64,000 nt of DNA from Flavobacterium aquicola (lineage in GTDB: Bacteria; Bacteroidota; Bacteroidia; Flavobacteriales; Flavobacteriaceae), in assembly GCF_003385115.1 (NCBI RefSeq), contig NZ_QUNI01000002.1, forward strand, positions 372,001 to 436,000, read 5' to 3'. Below the pieces are notes generated by a model. It was given only the letters and a program-made list of their open reading frames with translations, was not told the origin of the DNA and did no database searches. The position numbers and the translations under genes are program-made. Positions 1 to 9,594 of the stretch are shown here, piece by piece. The stretch's first letter is position 1, and each line of letters opens with the position of its first letter.

Positions 1-1
1 A

Positions 2-211
2 ATAACAACTACGCAAAATCAAGATAATCCATTAATGACATATGCACCTGTTGTTGGATTTCACGGAACTCCTATTTTAGGAATTGATCTTTGGGAACAT
101 GCTTATTTTTTAGATCATCAGTACAAAAAGAAAAATTATATTGATGCTTTTTTCAATGTTGTAAACTGGCAGAAAGTAAACGAAAATTACACAGCGACTT
201 TTAAAAAATAA
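2..211 (+). CDS. Superoxide dismutase (Fe/Mn family), C-terminal part
   Basis: Partial gene entering from the left edge; the last 69 codons are visible. The peptide contains GIDLWEHAYFLDHQYK, the signature of the C-terminal domain of Fe/Mn superoxide dismutases, in which the Asp and His of DLWEH are two of the four metal ligands. It then reads YIDAFFNVVNW, also typical of the family. The enzyme converts superoxide to oxygen and hydrogen peroxide. Iron versus manganese use cannot be told from this piece. A strong hairpin terminator follows 44 bp after the stop. Confidence 0.93.
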   Translation: MTTTQNQDNPLMTYAPVVGFHGTPILGIDLWEHAYFLDHQYKKKNYIDAFFNVVNWQKVNENYTATFKK

Positions 212-254
212 CAAACAATAATAGAAAAGCTTAGACAATCAAATCAAAAATGTT

Positions 255-285
255 AAAAGATCTCTCATTGAGATCTTTTTTTTTG
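255..285 (+). terminator. Intrinsic terminator after superoxide dismutase
   Basis: Perfect 10-bp inverted repeat AAAAGATCTC / GAGATCTTTT with a 5-base loop, running into a T tract. It sits downstream of the superoxide dismutase stop and upstream of the next promoter. Confidence 0.85.
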
Positions 286-408
286 TTTATTAATCTTGTT
301 TTTTGTTAAAATTAATTGAAAAATATATTTTTAAACAAAAACAATGTCAAAAAGAATCTTAAATTAGTTAAACACTGATAATGTATGAGTTATAGAAATT
401 TTACAAAG

Positions 409-416
409 TAATTTTG
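409..416 (+). promoter_or_regulatory. -7 promoter element TAATTTTG
   Basis: Matches the Bacteroidota -7 consensus TAnnTTTG, 20 bp upstream of the ATG of the beta-propeller lipoprotein gene. No clear -33 TTG was seen at the expected distance. Confidence 0.5.
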
Positions 417-436
417 CACTTCCAAAAAAAAACAAA

Positions 437-2047
437 ATGAAAAAGAATCTTTTTACAATATGTTTACTTACTGTTGTGTTATTTCAAGCCTGTCAATCAG
501 ATGATATATCTAACAGCAATACTACAGAAGAATCAAAAGTACTTTTAAATTCAAATTCCACAGAATTATCTAACCGCATGGATCATTCAAATTCTGGTGT
601 TATAACATTAAAAACATCAAAATTAACATCCAGAAATGCTGCCTCACAAGGTGCAGATAATTTCCCAATGTCATTATTAGCTGAAGTAAACCCTCCAATA
701 TATGAAGGAAAAAAACTTACTGCAACTCATGTCGACGTAAAAGACAATTATGTATATGTTTCATACAATACACAGGGAGAAACTTACCTAGGAGGAATAG
801 ATGTGATTGATGTTTCACAGCCAAATAATCCTAAATTAGTAGTGCAGGCGATTTTACCAAATACTGATATCAGCACTGTACTATATAATAATGGCACGCT
901 TTTTATCTCTGGTGCTTCAAGCAGGGATGCTAATCCAGAATTGACTTCTTCAGCATTTGTAGCAAAAATGCCTCTGCAAAATGGATTGCTGACTAATAAT
1001 TATTCTCCAATTTCTTTAAATGGAAATGTTGGAACCGGTGTTGTTGCAGCAAATTCAAATTATTTCGCAATCTCTGGAAATAATGGTGTTTTAGCAAAAA
1101 TAAGTAACACTTCAAATATAATAAATACAGCTATTCCTGTTGCCGATTTAAGAGCTTTAGGTTATATCGACAACAAAGTAGTTGTTCTTAGCGGTACGGA
1201 AGGTGTAAAAATCTACAATGCCGATTCTATGACATTAATTTCTTCTATTAAAACTTCATCTGATGTTCCAGATGCGAAAAGAACAATTGATTTTCAAGGA
1301 ACAAATCTGCTAGTTGCTGACGGATACAGTGGTTTGAAAGTTTTTAGCTCAACTGGAAGTTTATTGCAAACATTCGGTTTACCAACAGGAATACCAGACG
1401 TAAATCAGGAAGATATTGTTACTAATGCAGTATCTGTAAATGGTGATTATGTATATAGCGCTAATGGCGGTGCTGGAATTGCTGTTTATAAAAACACCAA
1501 TAACAGCCTAACTTCTATCGGAAGCATCTTCTTGGGCGGTTCTGCTAATTATGTAAAAAGTGCGGGCGATTATATTTTTGTGGCTACAGGAACTGGAGGT
1601 TTAAAAATTATCAAAAAACTCTCGGCTTCTATTGACTGTACTAGTTTTCCAACATATAAAGGAGGAGATTGGCTAAATGTCAATTCAGGTGATAACTTCA
1701 GTTACCAAGGCTCGGCTTCATTACAGGGAATAAATGTAAATCAAAATTTAACGTTTTGCGGTTCACTTTCAGTTGCTCAAGGCCTAAACATCAATAGCGG
1801 CGGTATATTTACGATGAAAGGTTCTATGGCACAAGGTAATTACAACAATCCTTATTTATCTTTTAACGTAAATGGTACTTTAAAAATAGATGGAAGCGTC
1901 GTGATTTATGGTAATCTTATACTAAACAGCGGTGCACGTGTACAATTTTCTTCAGGTTCGTCTATTACTATTTATGGAAATGTGACTAAAAACAGTGGTG
2001 TAACCATCACAGGTGAGTTTACCGACTCGATGAATAAACTGAAATAA
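437..2047 (+). CDS. LVIVD-type beta-propeller lipoprotein with a beta-helix-like tail
   Basis: Predicted 536-residue exported lipoprotein. The N terminus is a lipoprotein signal peptide (hydrophobic run ending LFQAC, lipobox Cys about residue 19). Residues about 80-395 contain repeated blades of the form 'yvyvs..g..i.viD.s.p', typical of LVIVD/beta-propeller surface proteins. From about residue 400 the sequence changes to short repetitive strands rich in Gly, Asn and Ser (for example GTLKIDGSVVIYGNLILNSG), resembling a right-handed beta-helix or bactofilin-like fold. No catalytic motif was recognised; a binding or surface role is inferred. It is a single-gene unit between two terminators with its own -7 box. 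Confidence 0.7.
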   Translation: MKKNLFTICLLTVVLFQACQSDDISNSNTTEESKVLLNSNSTELSNRMDHSNSGVITLKTSKLTSRNAASQGADNFPMSLLAEVNPPIYEGKKLTATHVDVKDNYVYVSYNTQGETYLGGIDVIDVSQPNNPKLVVQAILPNTDISTVLYNNGTLFISGASSRDANPELTSSAFVAKMPLQNGLLTNNYSPISLNGNVGTGVVAANSNYFAISGNNGVLAKISNTSNIINTAIPVADLRALGYIDNKVVVLSGTEGVKIYNADSMTLISSIKTSSDVPDAKRTIDFQGTNLLVADGYSGLKVFSSTGSLLQTFGLPTGIPDVNQEDIVTNAVSVNGDYVYSANGGAGIAVYKNTNNSLTSIGSIFLGGSANYVKSAGDYIFVATGTGGLKIIKKLSASIDCTSFPTYKGGDWLNVNSGDNFSYQGSASLQGINVNQNLTFCGSLSVAQGLNINSGGIFTMKGSMAQGNYNNPYLSFNVNGTLKIDGSVVIYGNLILNSGARVQFSSGSSITIYGNVTKNSGVTITGEFTDSMNKLK

Positions 2048-2074
2048 ATAATAGTTTCGAAATGTTATAAACAG

Positions 2075-2115
2075 AAAGGCTGTTTCATCAATTGTATGAA
2101 ACAGCCTTTTTTTAT
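2075..2115 (+). terminator. Intrinsic terminator
   Basis: Perfect 14-bp inverted repeat AAAGGCTGTTTCAT / ATGAAACAGCCTTT followed by a T run. It lies between two convergent genes and could work in both directions. Confidence 0.88.
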
Positions 2116-2151
2116 TGAAAATTCTATTTTAAATCAGCTTTTTACGAGTAT

Positions 2152-4020
2152 TTACAGCTGGTAGATAAATGATTCCAGAGGTTTAATAGAAATCCCAGCT
2201 TTTCCCTCGCCATTTACTACTATTAATTCAACAGTACTGCCGTATAATTGATCCTTCAGTGTATAGCTTCCATCTTTTAAACTCCATTTAGTAATAATAT
2301 CCGCAGGAATTTTTAACTCAAAAGTATTTGTAACTTCTGAAGAAAAATTAGTCAAAACTATTAGTTTTTGGTTTTCAGACCAACGAGTAAATGAATAGAC
2401 ATGGTTTGGGTCATATCCATGACCAGCCTGACGGTTTACCTCCTGAAGATCTTGAAACTGTCCCATAACAGCTGGGCTTTTAGCAGAAAAACTCAAAAGC
2501 CTTTTATAAAAATCACGCAGCTCTTTTTCGCTTTGTGTAAGTTTTCCTCCATCAAAAGCGCCATCGTTCATCCATCGCTGATGATTTGGCACTCCCACAT
2601 AGTCAAAAATTGAAGTTCTGGAATGTGAACCAAATCCTCCATTTTCATTTCCGGCCTCCCCTACTTCCTGACCAAAATAAATCATTATTGGTGCCGAAGT
2701 TATCACAGCAGAAACAACCATCATTGGTTTTCCTTTTTCGGCAGAACCAGCAAATTCGGGACTAGCCAACCGCTGTTCATCGTGATTGTCCAAAAACTTC
2801 AACATGTGAACATCAATATCTGCTAATCCACTTTGAATATACGACAAACCATCCGGAGGTGTTTTTTGCTGAATAATATCTTTCAATTTATCATAAGTCT
2901 CTACTTTATCATACAGATAATCCATTTTTCCCAAATGAATATAATTGCGATATTCTTTTGGATTGTAAACTTCTGCCATTAAGAAAGCATCAGGATTTGC
3001 AGTTTTTATTGCAGAGTTCATATAACTCCAAAACTCATATGGAACCATTTCGGCCATATCATATCGAAAACCATCCACTCCCTTTTCAGTCCAATACAAA
3101 GCAATATCCCTAAATTTAATCCAAGAACTTGGAACACTTTTATCTTTCCAAAATTCAAAATGTTCTTTGTAAGAAAGAGCATTAAAGCCAGTTGGCAATT
3201 CAGGGAAATCTTTGGTACCATCAGGTCTGATACCATAATTTACTTTAACAGTTTCGTACCAGTCATTTTTATCCGGTTTTGCCATTCTGGAACCGTTACC
3301 AGTCCATTTAGCAGGGTTTTCATCAAATTTTCCATCAATAAGAGGATTGCTTTCTCCATTTAAAGGCTTGTCACCATCAGGCAGCTGGAATGGAGTATTG
3401 GGAATGTAATAAAAATTATTATCTCTTTTGTACTCAACAGTAACATCATCATCGGCACCAAAATCTCTTACTCCTTTCGGATTGCTTTTACCTTCATATT
3501 TACGAGCAATATGATTGGGTACAATATCAATAATTACTTTAAGATTTGCTTTGTGAGTACGTTTTATCAGCGCTTCAAATTCTTCTAAACGTTTTGCTGG
3601 ATCTACTGCCAAATCAGGATTAACATTGTAATAATCTTTAACAGCATATGGTGAGCCTGCTCTTCCTTTTACCACTTCAGGATCATCATTTGAAACTCCG
3701 ATAGCTGTGTAATCACGTATCACAGCATGATGAGGAACTCCTGTATACCAAATGTGAGTGACACCAAGATCTTTTATTTCCTGAAGTGCTTTGTCTGTAA
3801 AATCATTAAATTTTCCAACTCCATTTTCTTCAATTGTTCCCCACGGTTTATTCGTCGTGTTTTTATTACCAAACAATCGGGTAAAAACTTGGTAAACTAC
3901 TGCCTTGTTTTCAGAAACGGTTTCTTTCTTTTGTACACCCATTTTTATATCTTTAGTTTTACATGCTGCAGTCATAAGCATAATACCAATTCCTGCCATT
4001 ACTATTTTTTTTGTACTCAT
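2152..4020 (-). CDS. Alpha-amylase family (GH13) lipoprotein
   Basis: 622-residue glycoside hydrolase family 13 protein that acts on alpha-glucans. It has a lipoprotein signal peptide (hydrophobic stretch ending MTAAC, then KTKD), so it is probably anchored in the periplasm or at the outer membrane. The GH13 catalytic regions are all present: DIVPNH (region I), DGFRYDMAE with the nucleophile Asp, LMAEVY with the acid/base Glu, and FLDNHDEQR with the transition-state Asp. IYFGQEVGE near residue 455 is also usual for bacterial amylases. A C-terminal beta-sandwich domain covers about the last 110 residues. It is not next to SusCD-type transport genes in this window. Exact substrate is unknown. 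Confidence 0.9.
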   Translation of the reverse strand: MSTKKIVMAGIGIMLMTAACKTKDIKMGVQKKETVSENKAVVYQVFTRLFGNKNTTNKPWGTIEENGVGKFNDFTDKALQEIKDLGVTHIWYTGVPHHAVIRDYTAIGVSNDDPEVVKGRAGSPYAVKDYYNVNPDLAVDPAKRLEEFEALIKRTHKANLKVIIDIVPNHIARKYEGKSNPKGVRDFGADDDVTVEYKRDNNFYYIPNTPFQLPDGDKPLNGESNPLIDGKFDENPAKWTGNGSRMAKPDKNDWYETVKVNYGIRPDGTKDFPELPTGFNALSYKEHFEFWKDKSVPSSWIKFRDIALYWTEKGVDGFRYDMAEMVPYEFWSYMNSAIKTANPDAFLMAEVYNPKEYRNYIHLGKMDYLYDKVETYDKLKDIIQQKTPPDGLSYIQSGLADIDVHMLKFLDNHDEQRLASPEFAGSAEKGKPMMVVSAVITSAPIMIYFGQEVGEAGNENGGFGSHSRTSIFDYVGVPNHQRWMNDGAFDGGKLTQSEKELRDFYKRLLSFSAKSPAVMGQFQDLQEVNRQAGHGYDPNHVYSFTRWSENQKLIVLTNFSSEVTNTFELKIPADIITKWSLKDGSYTLKDQLYGSTVELIVVNGEGKAGISIKPLESFIYQL

Positions 4021-4307
4021 TTTATTAAATCATAAAAAAATTAAAAATATACAATTGATGCTTATCAGCACCTGTATTATTCTATAAATTTAAAAATTTT
4101 TCAAAAAAAACAATGGACAGTATTCTCGAATCTTTATTATTTACAAATCAAAAAATCACTACAACGTAATAGCCAAACTCTTTGTTTATAACTATTTTAT
4201 TTTCTAAAAAATGTTCTTCTCTTTATAACGACAGCCTTTTATAAATAAATCTTAATATCTATAGGGTTTGTCTCAATTTTCATAAATTTACACAAAAATT
4301 AAAACCA

Positions 4308-5939
4308 TTGAAGAAATCTCTATATTTCATTATCTATAGCCTGCTAATGCTTAGCGCAAACTTTGTTTCAGCACAAGCTTCCAAAAAAATTATCATCGAA
4401 CAATCTGACTTTGTTGATGTTGATAAAGATAAATACCCAGATGCCGTTTTACTTACCCGAAATGTAAAAGTGAGCCATGATGGTGTAATCCTAACTTGCA
4501 ATAAAGCTTATTTTTTTCAGAAAGAAAATTATCTGAAAGCTTTTGGAAATGTACAATTAGTACAAGGAGACACTTTATATCTAAATAGTAATTATGCCGA
4601 ATATAGCGGTGAACTAAAAAAAGCCTTTGCAACCGGTAACGCAGTTATGACTTCTCCAGATGCCACTCTTGCCACCGATACCATTAATTTTGACAGAAAT
4701 GTTCAAGAAGTATTTTACAATACAAACGGAACTATAATTAACAAGGAGAACACTTTAAAAAGTAAATCTGGAAGATATTATGTAACTCAGAAAAAATTTC
4801 AGTTCTTAACTGCAGTCACGCTTACCAATAAATCATACGAAATCAAATCCAACCATCTGGACTACTACAGTAATTCAGGACATTCTTATTTATTTGGTCC
4901 ATCAACAATAACCAGCAAAACTAATTTCATCTACACCGAAAAAGGTTTTTATGACACCAAAAAAAATCTGGCACATTTTTTAGATAAATCCTATATAAAA
5001 TATGATGACCGAATTATCAAAGGTGACAGTTTATATTATGATCGAAATAAAGAATTTGCATCGGCGACACGAAATGTAAAAATAACCGACTCCGTTAATC
5101 GGGGGGTAATTCGGGGGCATTATGCTGAATTATTCAAGAAAAAAGATTCCATGTTTGTTACCAAAAGAGCTTTGGCTGTCAATTTTGTAGACAATGATTC
5201 TGTTTATATTCATGGAAAAAAGCTTATGGTTACCGGCAAAGAAGGTGACAGAATCATTCGAGCCTTCAATAATGTTCGCTTTTACAAAACCGATATGAGC
5301 GGAAAATGTGATTCTATCCACTCCAGTTCCAAAATTTCTTTAACAAAATTGATAGGAAATCCAATATTATGGAATAATGAAAGTCAAATTACCGGAGATT
5401 TAATGCATCTTATTGGCGATAAAAAAACACAAAAACTAGATTCACTCAAGGTTCTGAATAATACTTTTCTCGTCTCGAAAGACACTTTGGGAACAGGTTA
5501 TAATCAAGTCAAAGGGCAAAACTTATATGGGAAATTCCTAGAAGGAAAACTGCATGAAACTGATATTATAAAAAATGCTGAAGTAATATATTACAGCAGA
5601 AATGAAGCCAATGAATTAGTTGGGATTAACAAAAATGTAAGCAGTAAAATCAATGTCATTTTTGATAATAATGCGATAGAAGACATGACTTTTTTCAAAC
5701 AGGTAGACGGTATCATTTATCCAGAAACAGAGCTGCCCGAAAATGCCAGAATACTAAGAGGTTTCAAATGGCGGGGAGATGAAAGAATAAAGTCAAAAGA
5801 TGATGTTTTTAGCGAAGAAGAAAATGCCGAAGAACTCAAAGTCATTGAGGCAACTAAAAAGGATAAAGAAAAAAAAGCAACTCCGATGAAAGTTCGAAAA
5901 GAAACTTTGAATTATGATAAGAAGAAGGAAAAGATTTAA
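4308..5939 (+). CDS. OstA-like protein, probable lipopolysaccharide transport component
   Basis: 543-residue exported protein with a Sec signal peptide (MKKSLYFII...FVSAQ, cleavage about residue 23). The repetitive beta-strand pattern with alternating short strands (for example AYFFQKENYLKAFGNVQL and YAEYSGELKKAFATGNAV) is typical of the OstA/LptA-like jellyroll fold of the lipopolysaccharide transport bridge. A highly charged Lys/Glu tail covers the last 50 residues. The only start that keeps the signal peptide is TTG at this position. It is followed by an aminotransferase gene about 100 bp downstream. Role in LPS export to the outer membrane is inferred from the family. Confidence 0.72.
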   Translation: MKKSLYFIIYSLLMLSANFVSAQASKKIIIEQSDFVDVDKDKYPDAVLLTRNVKVSHDGVILTCNKAYFFQKENYLKAFGNVQLVQGDTLYLNSNYAEYSGELKKAFATGNAVMTSPDATLATDTINFDRNVQEVFYNTNGTIINKENTLKSKSGRYYVTQKKFQFLTAVTLTNKSYEIKSNHLDYYSNSGHSYLFGPSTITSKTNFIYTEKGFYDTKKNLAHFLDKSYIKYDDRIIKGDSLYYDRNKEFASATRNVKITDSVNRGVIRGHYAELFKKKDSMFVTKRALAVNFVDNDSVYIHGKKLMVTGKEGDRIIRAFNNVRFYKTDMSGKCDSIHSSSKISLTKLIGNPILWNNESQITGDLMHLIGDKKTQKLDSLKVLNNTFLVSKDTLGTGYNQVKGQNLYGKFLEGKLHETDIIKNAEVIYYSRNEANELVGINKNVSSKINVIFDNNAIEDMTFFKQVDGIIYPETELPENARILRGFKWRGDERIKSKDDVFSEEENAEELKVIEATKKDKEKKATPMKVRKETLNYDKKKEKI

Positions 5940-6037
5940 GATTGAGGAACAATGATTTTTGAATGCAGGTTTAAACATCTGAAATCAAAAATCGTTAATC
6001 TTTAATCAGCAATCAAAACATTAATAAATATAAAAAA
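5940..6037. repeat. Short intergenic repeat-like sequence
   Basis: The gap contains AAATCAAAAATCGTTAATC followed by TTTAATCAGCAATC, a degenerate TAATC/AATCA motif repetition. Similar short AT-rich repeated words recur between other genes here (for example 17690-17730). No gene or clear promoter was seen. Confidence 0.35.
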
Positions 6038-7219
6038 GTGAATCCGGATTTTATAAAATACCAGGCACAAACTTCACCATATCCTTTGGGAATGGAAGTA
6101 TCACAAGCTATTGGTTCCTATATTTTTGACACAAATAATAAAAAGTATCTGGATTTTGTAGCGGGAGTTTCGGCTTGTACACTTGGTCATCAAAACAAAA
6201 GGGTAAATGACGCTATAAAAGATCAATTGGATAAATATTCGCATGTTATGGTCTATGGCGAATATTCGCAGAGTCCAGCTGTAGAATACTGCAAATTAAT
6301 GGCTTCACTCCTCCCTGCTCCGTTAGACAAAACCTATTTGGTCAACTCAGGAACAGAAGCGATTGAAGGAGCATTAAAACTTGCAAAAAGAGTAACTGGA
6401 AGAAGCCAGCTCATTTCATGCCACAATGCCTATCATGGCAATACAATGGGATCGATGAGCGTAATGGGATTTGAAGAACGTAAGCAGGCTTTTCGCCCAT
6501 TGCTTCCCGACATCGATTTTATAACCTTCAATAATGAAGCAGATTTACAAAAAATAACTACCAAAACAGCGGGAATCTTATTAGAAACTATTCAAGGCGG
6601 AGCAGGTTTTATTGAACCTGATAATGACTTTTTAAAGAAAGTAAAAGAACGATGCAATGAAGTAGGCGCTTTAATGATATTAGACGAAATACAGCCTGGA
6701 TTTGGAAGAACAGGTGCTCTTTTCGGATTTCAAAATTATGATGTTGTCCCGGATATTGTAGTCATGGGAAAAGGAATGGGCGGCGGAATGCCGGTAGGCG
6801 CGTTCACAGCTTCATCAGCAATGATGGATTTATTGACTGAAAATCCAAAATTAGGACATATTACGACTTTTGGCGGTCACCCTGTCATTGCGTCAGCTTG
6901 TCTGGCAACTTTGAAAGAATTAACTGAAACCACAATTATTACAGATACTTTAGAGAAAGAAAAACTCTTCAGATCGCTTTTGGTACATCCTTTGATACAG
7001 GAAATACGAGGAAGAGGATTAATGCTTGCCGCTATGACAGCGAGTGCAGACATTACAAATGAAGTGATTCTAAAATGCCAAGATCAAGGTTTAATTCTTT
7101 TCTGGCTGCTATTTGAAGGCAACGCCATCAGAATTACTCCTCCGCTGACCATTTCCGAAGAAGAAATTCGGGAAGGATGCGCTATAATTCTTGACGTGAT
7201 GAATGAGATGATGATTTAA
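6038..7219 (+). CDS. Class III PLP-dependent aminotransferase (ornithine/acetylornithine type)
   Basis: 393-residue fold-type I aminotransferase. It shows NSGTEAIEGALKLAKR (phosphate-binding loop), CHNAYHGNTMGSMSVMG, LDEIQPGFGRTG with the PLP-contacting Asp, and VVMGKGMGGGMPVGAF in which the Lys forms the Schiff base with PLP. It transfers amino groups between an omega-amino or amino acid donor and a 2-oxo acid; the exact substrate cannot be read off. The start is GTG, chosen because MNPDFIKYQAQTSPYPLG is in keeping with the family N terminus and no ATG lies upstream in frame. Confidence 0.85.
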   Translation: MNPDFIKYQAQTSPYPLGMEVSQAIGSYIFDTNNKKYLDFVAGVSACTLGHQNKRVNDAIKDQLDKYSHVMVYGEYSQSPAVEYCKLMASLLPAPLDKTYLVNSGTEAIEGALKLAKRVTGRSQLISCHNAYHGNTMGSMSVMGFEERKQAFRPLLPDIDFITFNNEADLQKITTKTAGILLETIQGGAGFIEPDNDFLKKVKERCNEVGALMILDEIQPGFGRTGALFGFQNYDVVPDIVVMGKGMGGGMPVGAFTASSAMMDLLTENPKLGHITTFGGHPVIASACLATLKELTETTIITDTLEKEKLFRSLLVHPLIQEIRGRGLMLAAMTASADITNEVILKCQDQGLILFWLLFEGNAIRITPPLTISEEEIREGCAIILDVMNEMMI

Positions 7220-7385
7220 GATTTTAGACTGCTGAAATAACATTTAAGAATTGTAATTGATATTGATTTTTGATATTGTCATTGAAAAACCTGTTAATTA
7301 AATTGTTCACAACAAATAGTATTCTTCCTCATATCAACAATACGTTTCCTTAATTTTATTTAAGGATAATTTAAAAATACACAGT

Positions 7386-8783
7386 ATGCAGTTAAGCAAC
7401 GAAGAAGAAGATTATAACTTATCCCTATCCAAATTTGAGTCCATGTTGAAAACCAACAAAGTACTCTTTTTTGATTCCGAAGAATTTGAAGAAATCATTC
7501 TTCATTATCTTGATATGGGCAAGTCTGCATTGGCCAAAAAAGCTCTAAAACTAGCTTTGGAACAACACCCAAGATCCAGCGGTTTAAAATTAGTTCAAGT
7601 AGAAATGCTAATTTATGATGACAAACTCGAAATAGCCGAAAAGCTATTGAATGAGCTGTATGCCATTGAACCTACAAACGAAGAAATATACATTCAGAAA
7701 GCTAATATCTGTTCCAAAAGAGACCAGCATGAAAAGGCAGTCGAGATGCTTAAAATAGCATTGCAGTACACCGATGACTTTGCCGATGTTTACAACTTAA
7801 TTGGCATGGAATACCTTTTTATGGACAATCTTGAATTAGCCAAAGAAAGCTTTATAAAATGCCTTGAAGAAGATTTAGAAGATCAATCTGCTTTATATAA
7901 TGTGGTTTACTGCTTCGAATTTTTAGATCAAAATCAAGAAGCAATTACCTATTTAAACAAATACATCAATCAAAATCCGTACAGCGAGATTGCTTGGCAT
8001 CAGTTAGGACGTTTGTTCTATGGCGTTAAGGAATATGAAAGTGCTATACGTGCATTTGATTATGCAACTCTTATTGATGAAGAATTTCTTGGTGCTTTTA
8101 TGGAAAAAGCAAAAGCACTGGAACGTCTTAAAAAATATGATTTAGCTATTGAAAGCTATAACAGAACATTGGAACTAGATGATGCTACTTCATACGCTCT
8201 GCTTCGAATAGGGAAATGCTATGAAAGATTAGGCAACAAAGTTTTAGCGCTTAAATACTATAACAAAACCGTTCATGAAGATCCATTACTGGACAAAGGA
8301 TGGATTGCCATTACAGACTTTTATGTCCGTCAAAAAAACTTCCAGAAAGCATTATTTTTTGTCAATAAGGCATTAGCAATAGACAATCAAAACAAATTAT
8401 ACTGGAAACGTTTCGCTGCTATTAATAAACAGATGAACTTGTTTGAAGAAGCCGAATTTGGATATAGAAAAGCAGTTGAATTTGGAGACTACCAGCTTGA
8501 CACTTGGTTGTTTTGGGTAGATATTCTTCAATTTTTAGGAGAATTTGAAAGTGCCATTCAAACATTACTGCAGGCTTCGGAGTATTTCCCAGAGGAAAAT
8601 GAAGTAGAATACCGATTAGCTGGATTGTATTTTATGCTTTCTGATAATATCAAAGCAAAATTTCACTTAAGTAATGCTTTGCGCTTAAATTATGACAACT
8701 ACATTCTTTTAGAAGATTTATTCCCTGTAGTTTGGGCGAAAAAAATGGTTAGAAATTATATTGACAAACATAACAAACAATAA
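7386..8783 (+). CDS. Tetratricopeptide repeat protein
   Basis: 465-residue protein without signal peptide, made almost wholly of TPR helical hairpins. Repeats of about 34 residues are visible from about residue 50 to 440, for example YNLIGMEYLFMDNLELAKES, AWHQLGRLFYGVKEYESAI and ALLRIGKCYERLGNKVLALK. TPRs form protein-binding superhelices, so it is probably a cytoplasmic scaffold; the partner is unknown. Its stop overlaps the ATG of aroE by one base (TAATG), which indicates translational coupling. The pairing with aroE may be purely operonic. Confidence 0.88.
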   Translation: MQLSNEEEDYNLSLSKFESMLKTNKVLFFDSEEFEEIILHYLDMGKSALAKKALKLALEQHPRSSGLKLVQVEMLIYDDKLEIAEKLLNELYAIEPTNEEIYIQKANICSKRDQHEKAVEMLKIALQYTDDFADVYNLIGMEYLFMDNLELAKESFIKCLEEDLEDQSALYNVVYCFEFLDQNQEAITYLNKYINQNPYSEIAWHQLGRLFYGVKEYESAIRAFDYATLIDEEFLGAFMEKAKALERLKKYDLAIESYNRTLELDDATSYALLRIGKCYERLGNKVLALKYYNKTVHEDPLLDKGWIAITDFYVRQKNFQKALFFVNKALAIDNQNKLYWKRFAAINKQMNLFEEAEFGYRKAVEFGDYQLDTWLFWVDILQFLGEFESAIQTLLQASEYFPEENEVEYRLAGLYFMLSDNIKAKFHLSNALRLNYDNYILLEDLFPVVWAKKMVRNYIDKHNKQ

Positions 8784-9532
8784 TGATTGAAGTTTTAAGA
8801 AGACGTTTTGGTTTATTAGGCCGTAATATTAGCTATTCCTTTTCAAAAGGATATTTTACAGAAAAATTCAGCAAGGAACATTTTGAAGGCTGCAGTTATG
8901 AAAATTTCGACATTTCGGAAATTAATTATTTCACCGAATTAAGAAAAAACAACCCTGATCTTAATGGACTAAATGTTACCATACCTTATAAACAGGAAAT
9001 ACTGCCTTTTTTGGACAAATTATCTAAAAATGCAACTGAAATAGGAGCCGTTAATACAATAAAATTTACCAAAAAAGGAAAATTAAAAGGATACAATACC
9101 GATTATTATGGCTTTCAAAAATCATTGGAACCACTATTGGAACCACACCATAAAAAAGCACTGATTTTGGGGACTGGAGGCGCTTCAAAAGGAGTTGCTT
9201 TTGCATTAGACAAATTAGGAATTACCTACACTTTTGTATCTCGCGAAGCCAAAGAAAACTGTGTAGATTACCAATTTATCAACGCAACAACATTTGATAA
9301 TTATCAAATTATTATCAATTGTTCACCTGTAGGAACAAGTCCAAATGTTGATGCTTTTCCGCTTATTCCTTATGAATTCTTTACAGAAAAACATATTGCT
9401 TACGACTTAATTTATAATCCTGCTGAAACTGCTTTTTTACGCAAAGCAAAAGAACACGGAGCCAAAATTAAAAATGGTTTGGATATGCTTATTTTTCAAG
9501 CCGAAAAGGCCTGGAAGATTTGGAATAAATAA
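8783..9532 (+). CDS. aroE: Shikimate dehydrogenase
   Basis: 249-residue NADPH-dependent enzyme that reduces 3-dehydroshikimate to shikimate in aromatic amino acid synthesis. The substrate-binding motif NGLNVTIPYKQ contains the catalytic Lys, NTD is in YNTDYYG, the nucleotide-binding loop is ILGTGGASKGVAFAL, and the C-terminal NGLDMLIFQAEKAW is characteristic. It is slightly short of the E. coli protein (272 residues). It is translated from an ATG overlapping the upstream TPR gene stop and ends in a strong terminator. Confidence 0.95.
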   Translation: MIEVLRRRFGLLGRNISYSFSKGYFTEKFSKEHFEGCSYENFDISEINYFTELRKNNPDLNGLNVTIPYKQEILPFLDKLSKNATEIGAVNTIKFTKKGKLKGYNTDYYGFQKSLEPLLEPHHKKALILGTGGASKGVAFALDKLGITYTFVSREAKENCVDYQFINATTFDNYQIIINCSPVGTSPNVDAFPLIPYEFFTEKHIAYDLIYNPAETAFLRKAKEHGAKIKNGLDMLIFQAEKAWKIWNK

Positions 9533-9535
9533 AAA

Positions 9536-9575
9536 AACAGGGCAAGAAGAGATTATCATTGCCCTGTTTTTTTTT
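9536..9575 (+). terminator. Intrinsic terminator after aroE
   Basis: 10-bp inverted repeat AACAGGGCAA / TTGCCCTGTT followed by T9. It lies between aroE and a convergent lipoprotein gene. Confidence 0.88.
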
Positions 9576-9594
9576 GTTTAAGATTTAAAAAAGA

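Noticed and set aside
4221..4307. Promoter TATAGGGTTTG before the OstA-like gene
   Set aside because: Spacing within the -7 box is one base too long (TA-N3-TTTG), so it was not listed as a supported element.
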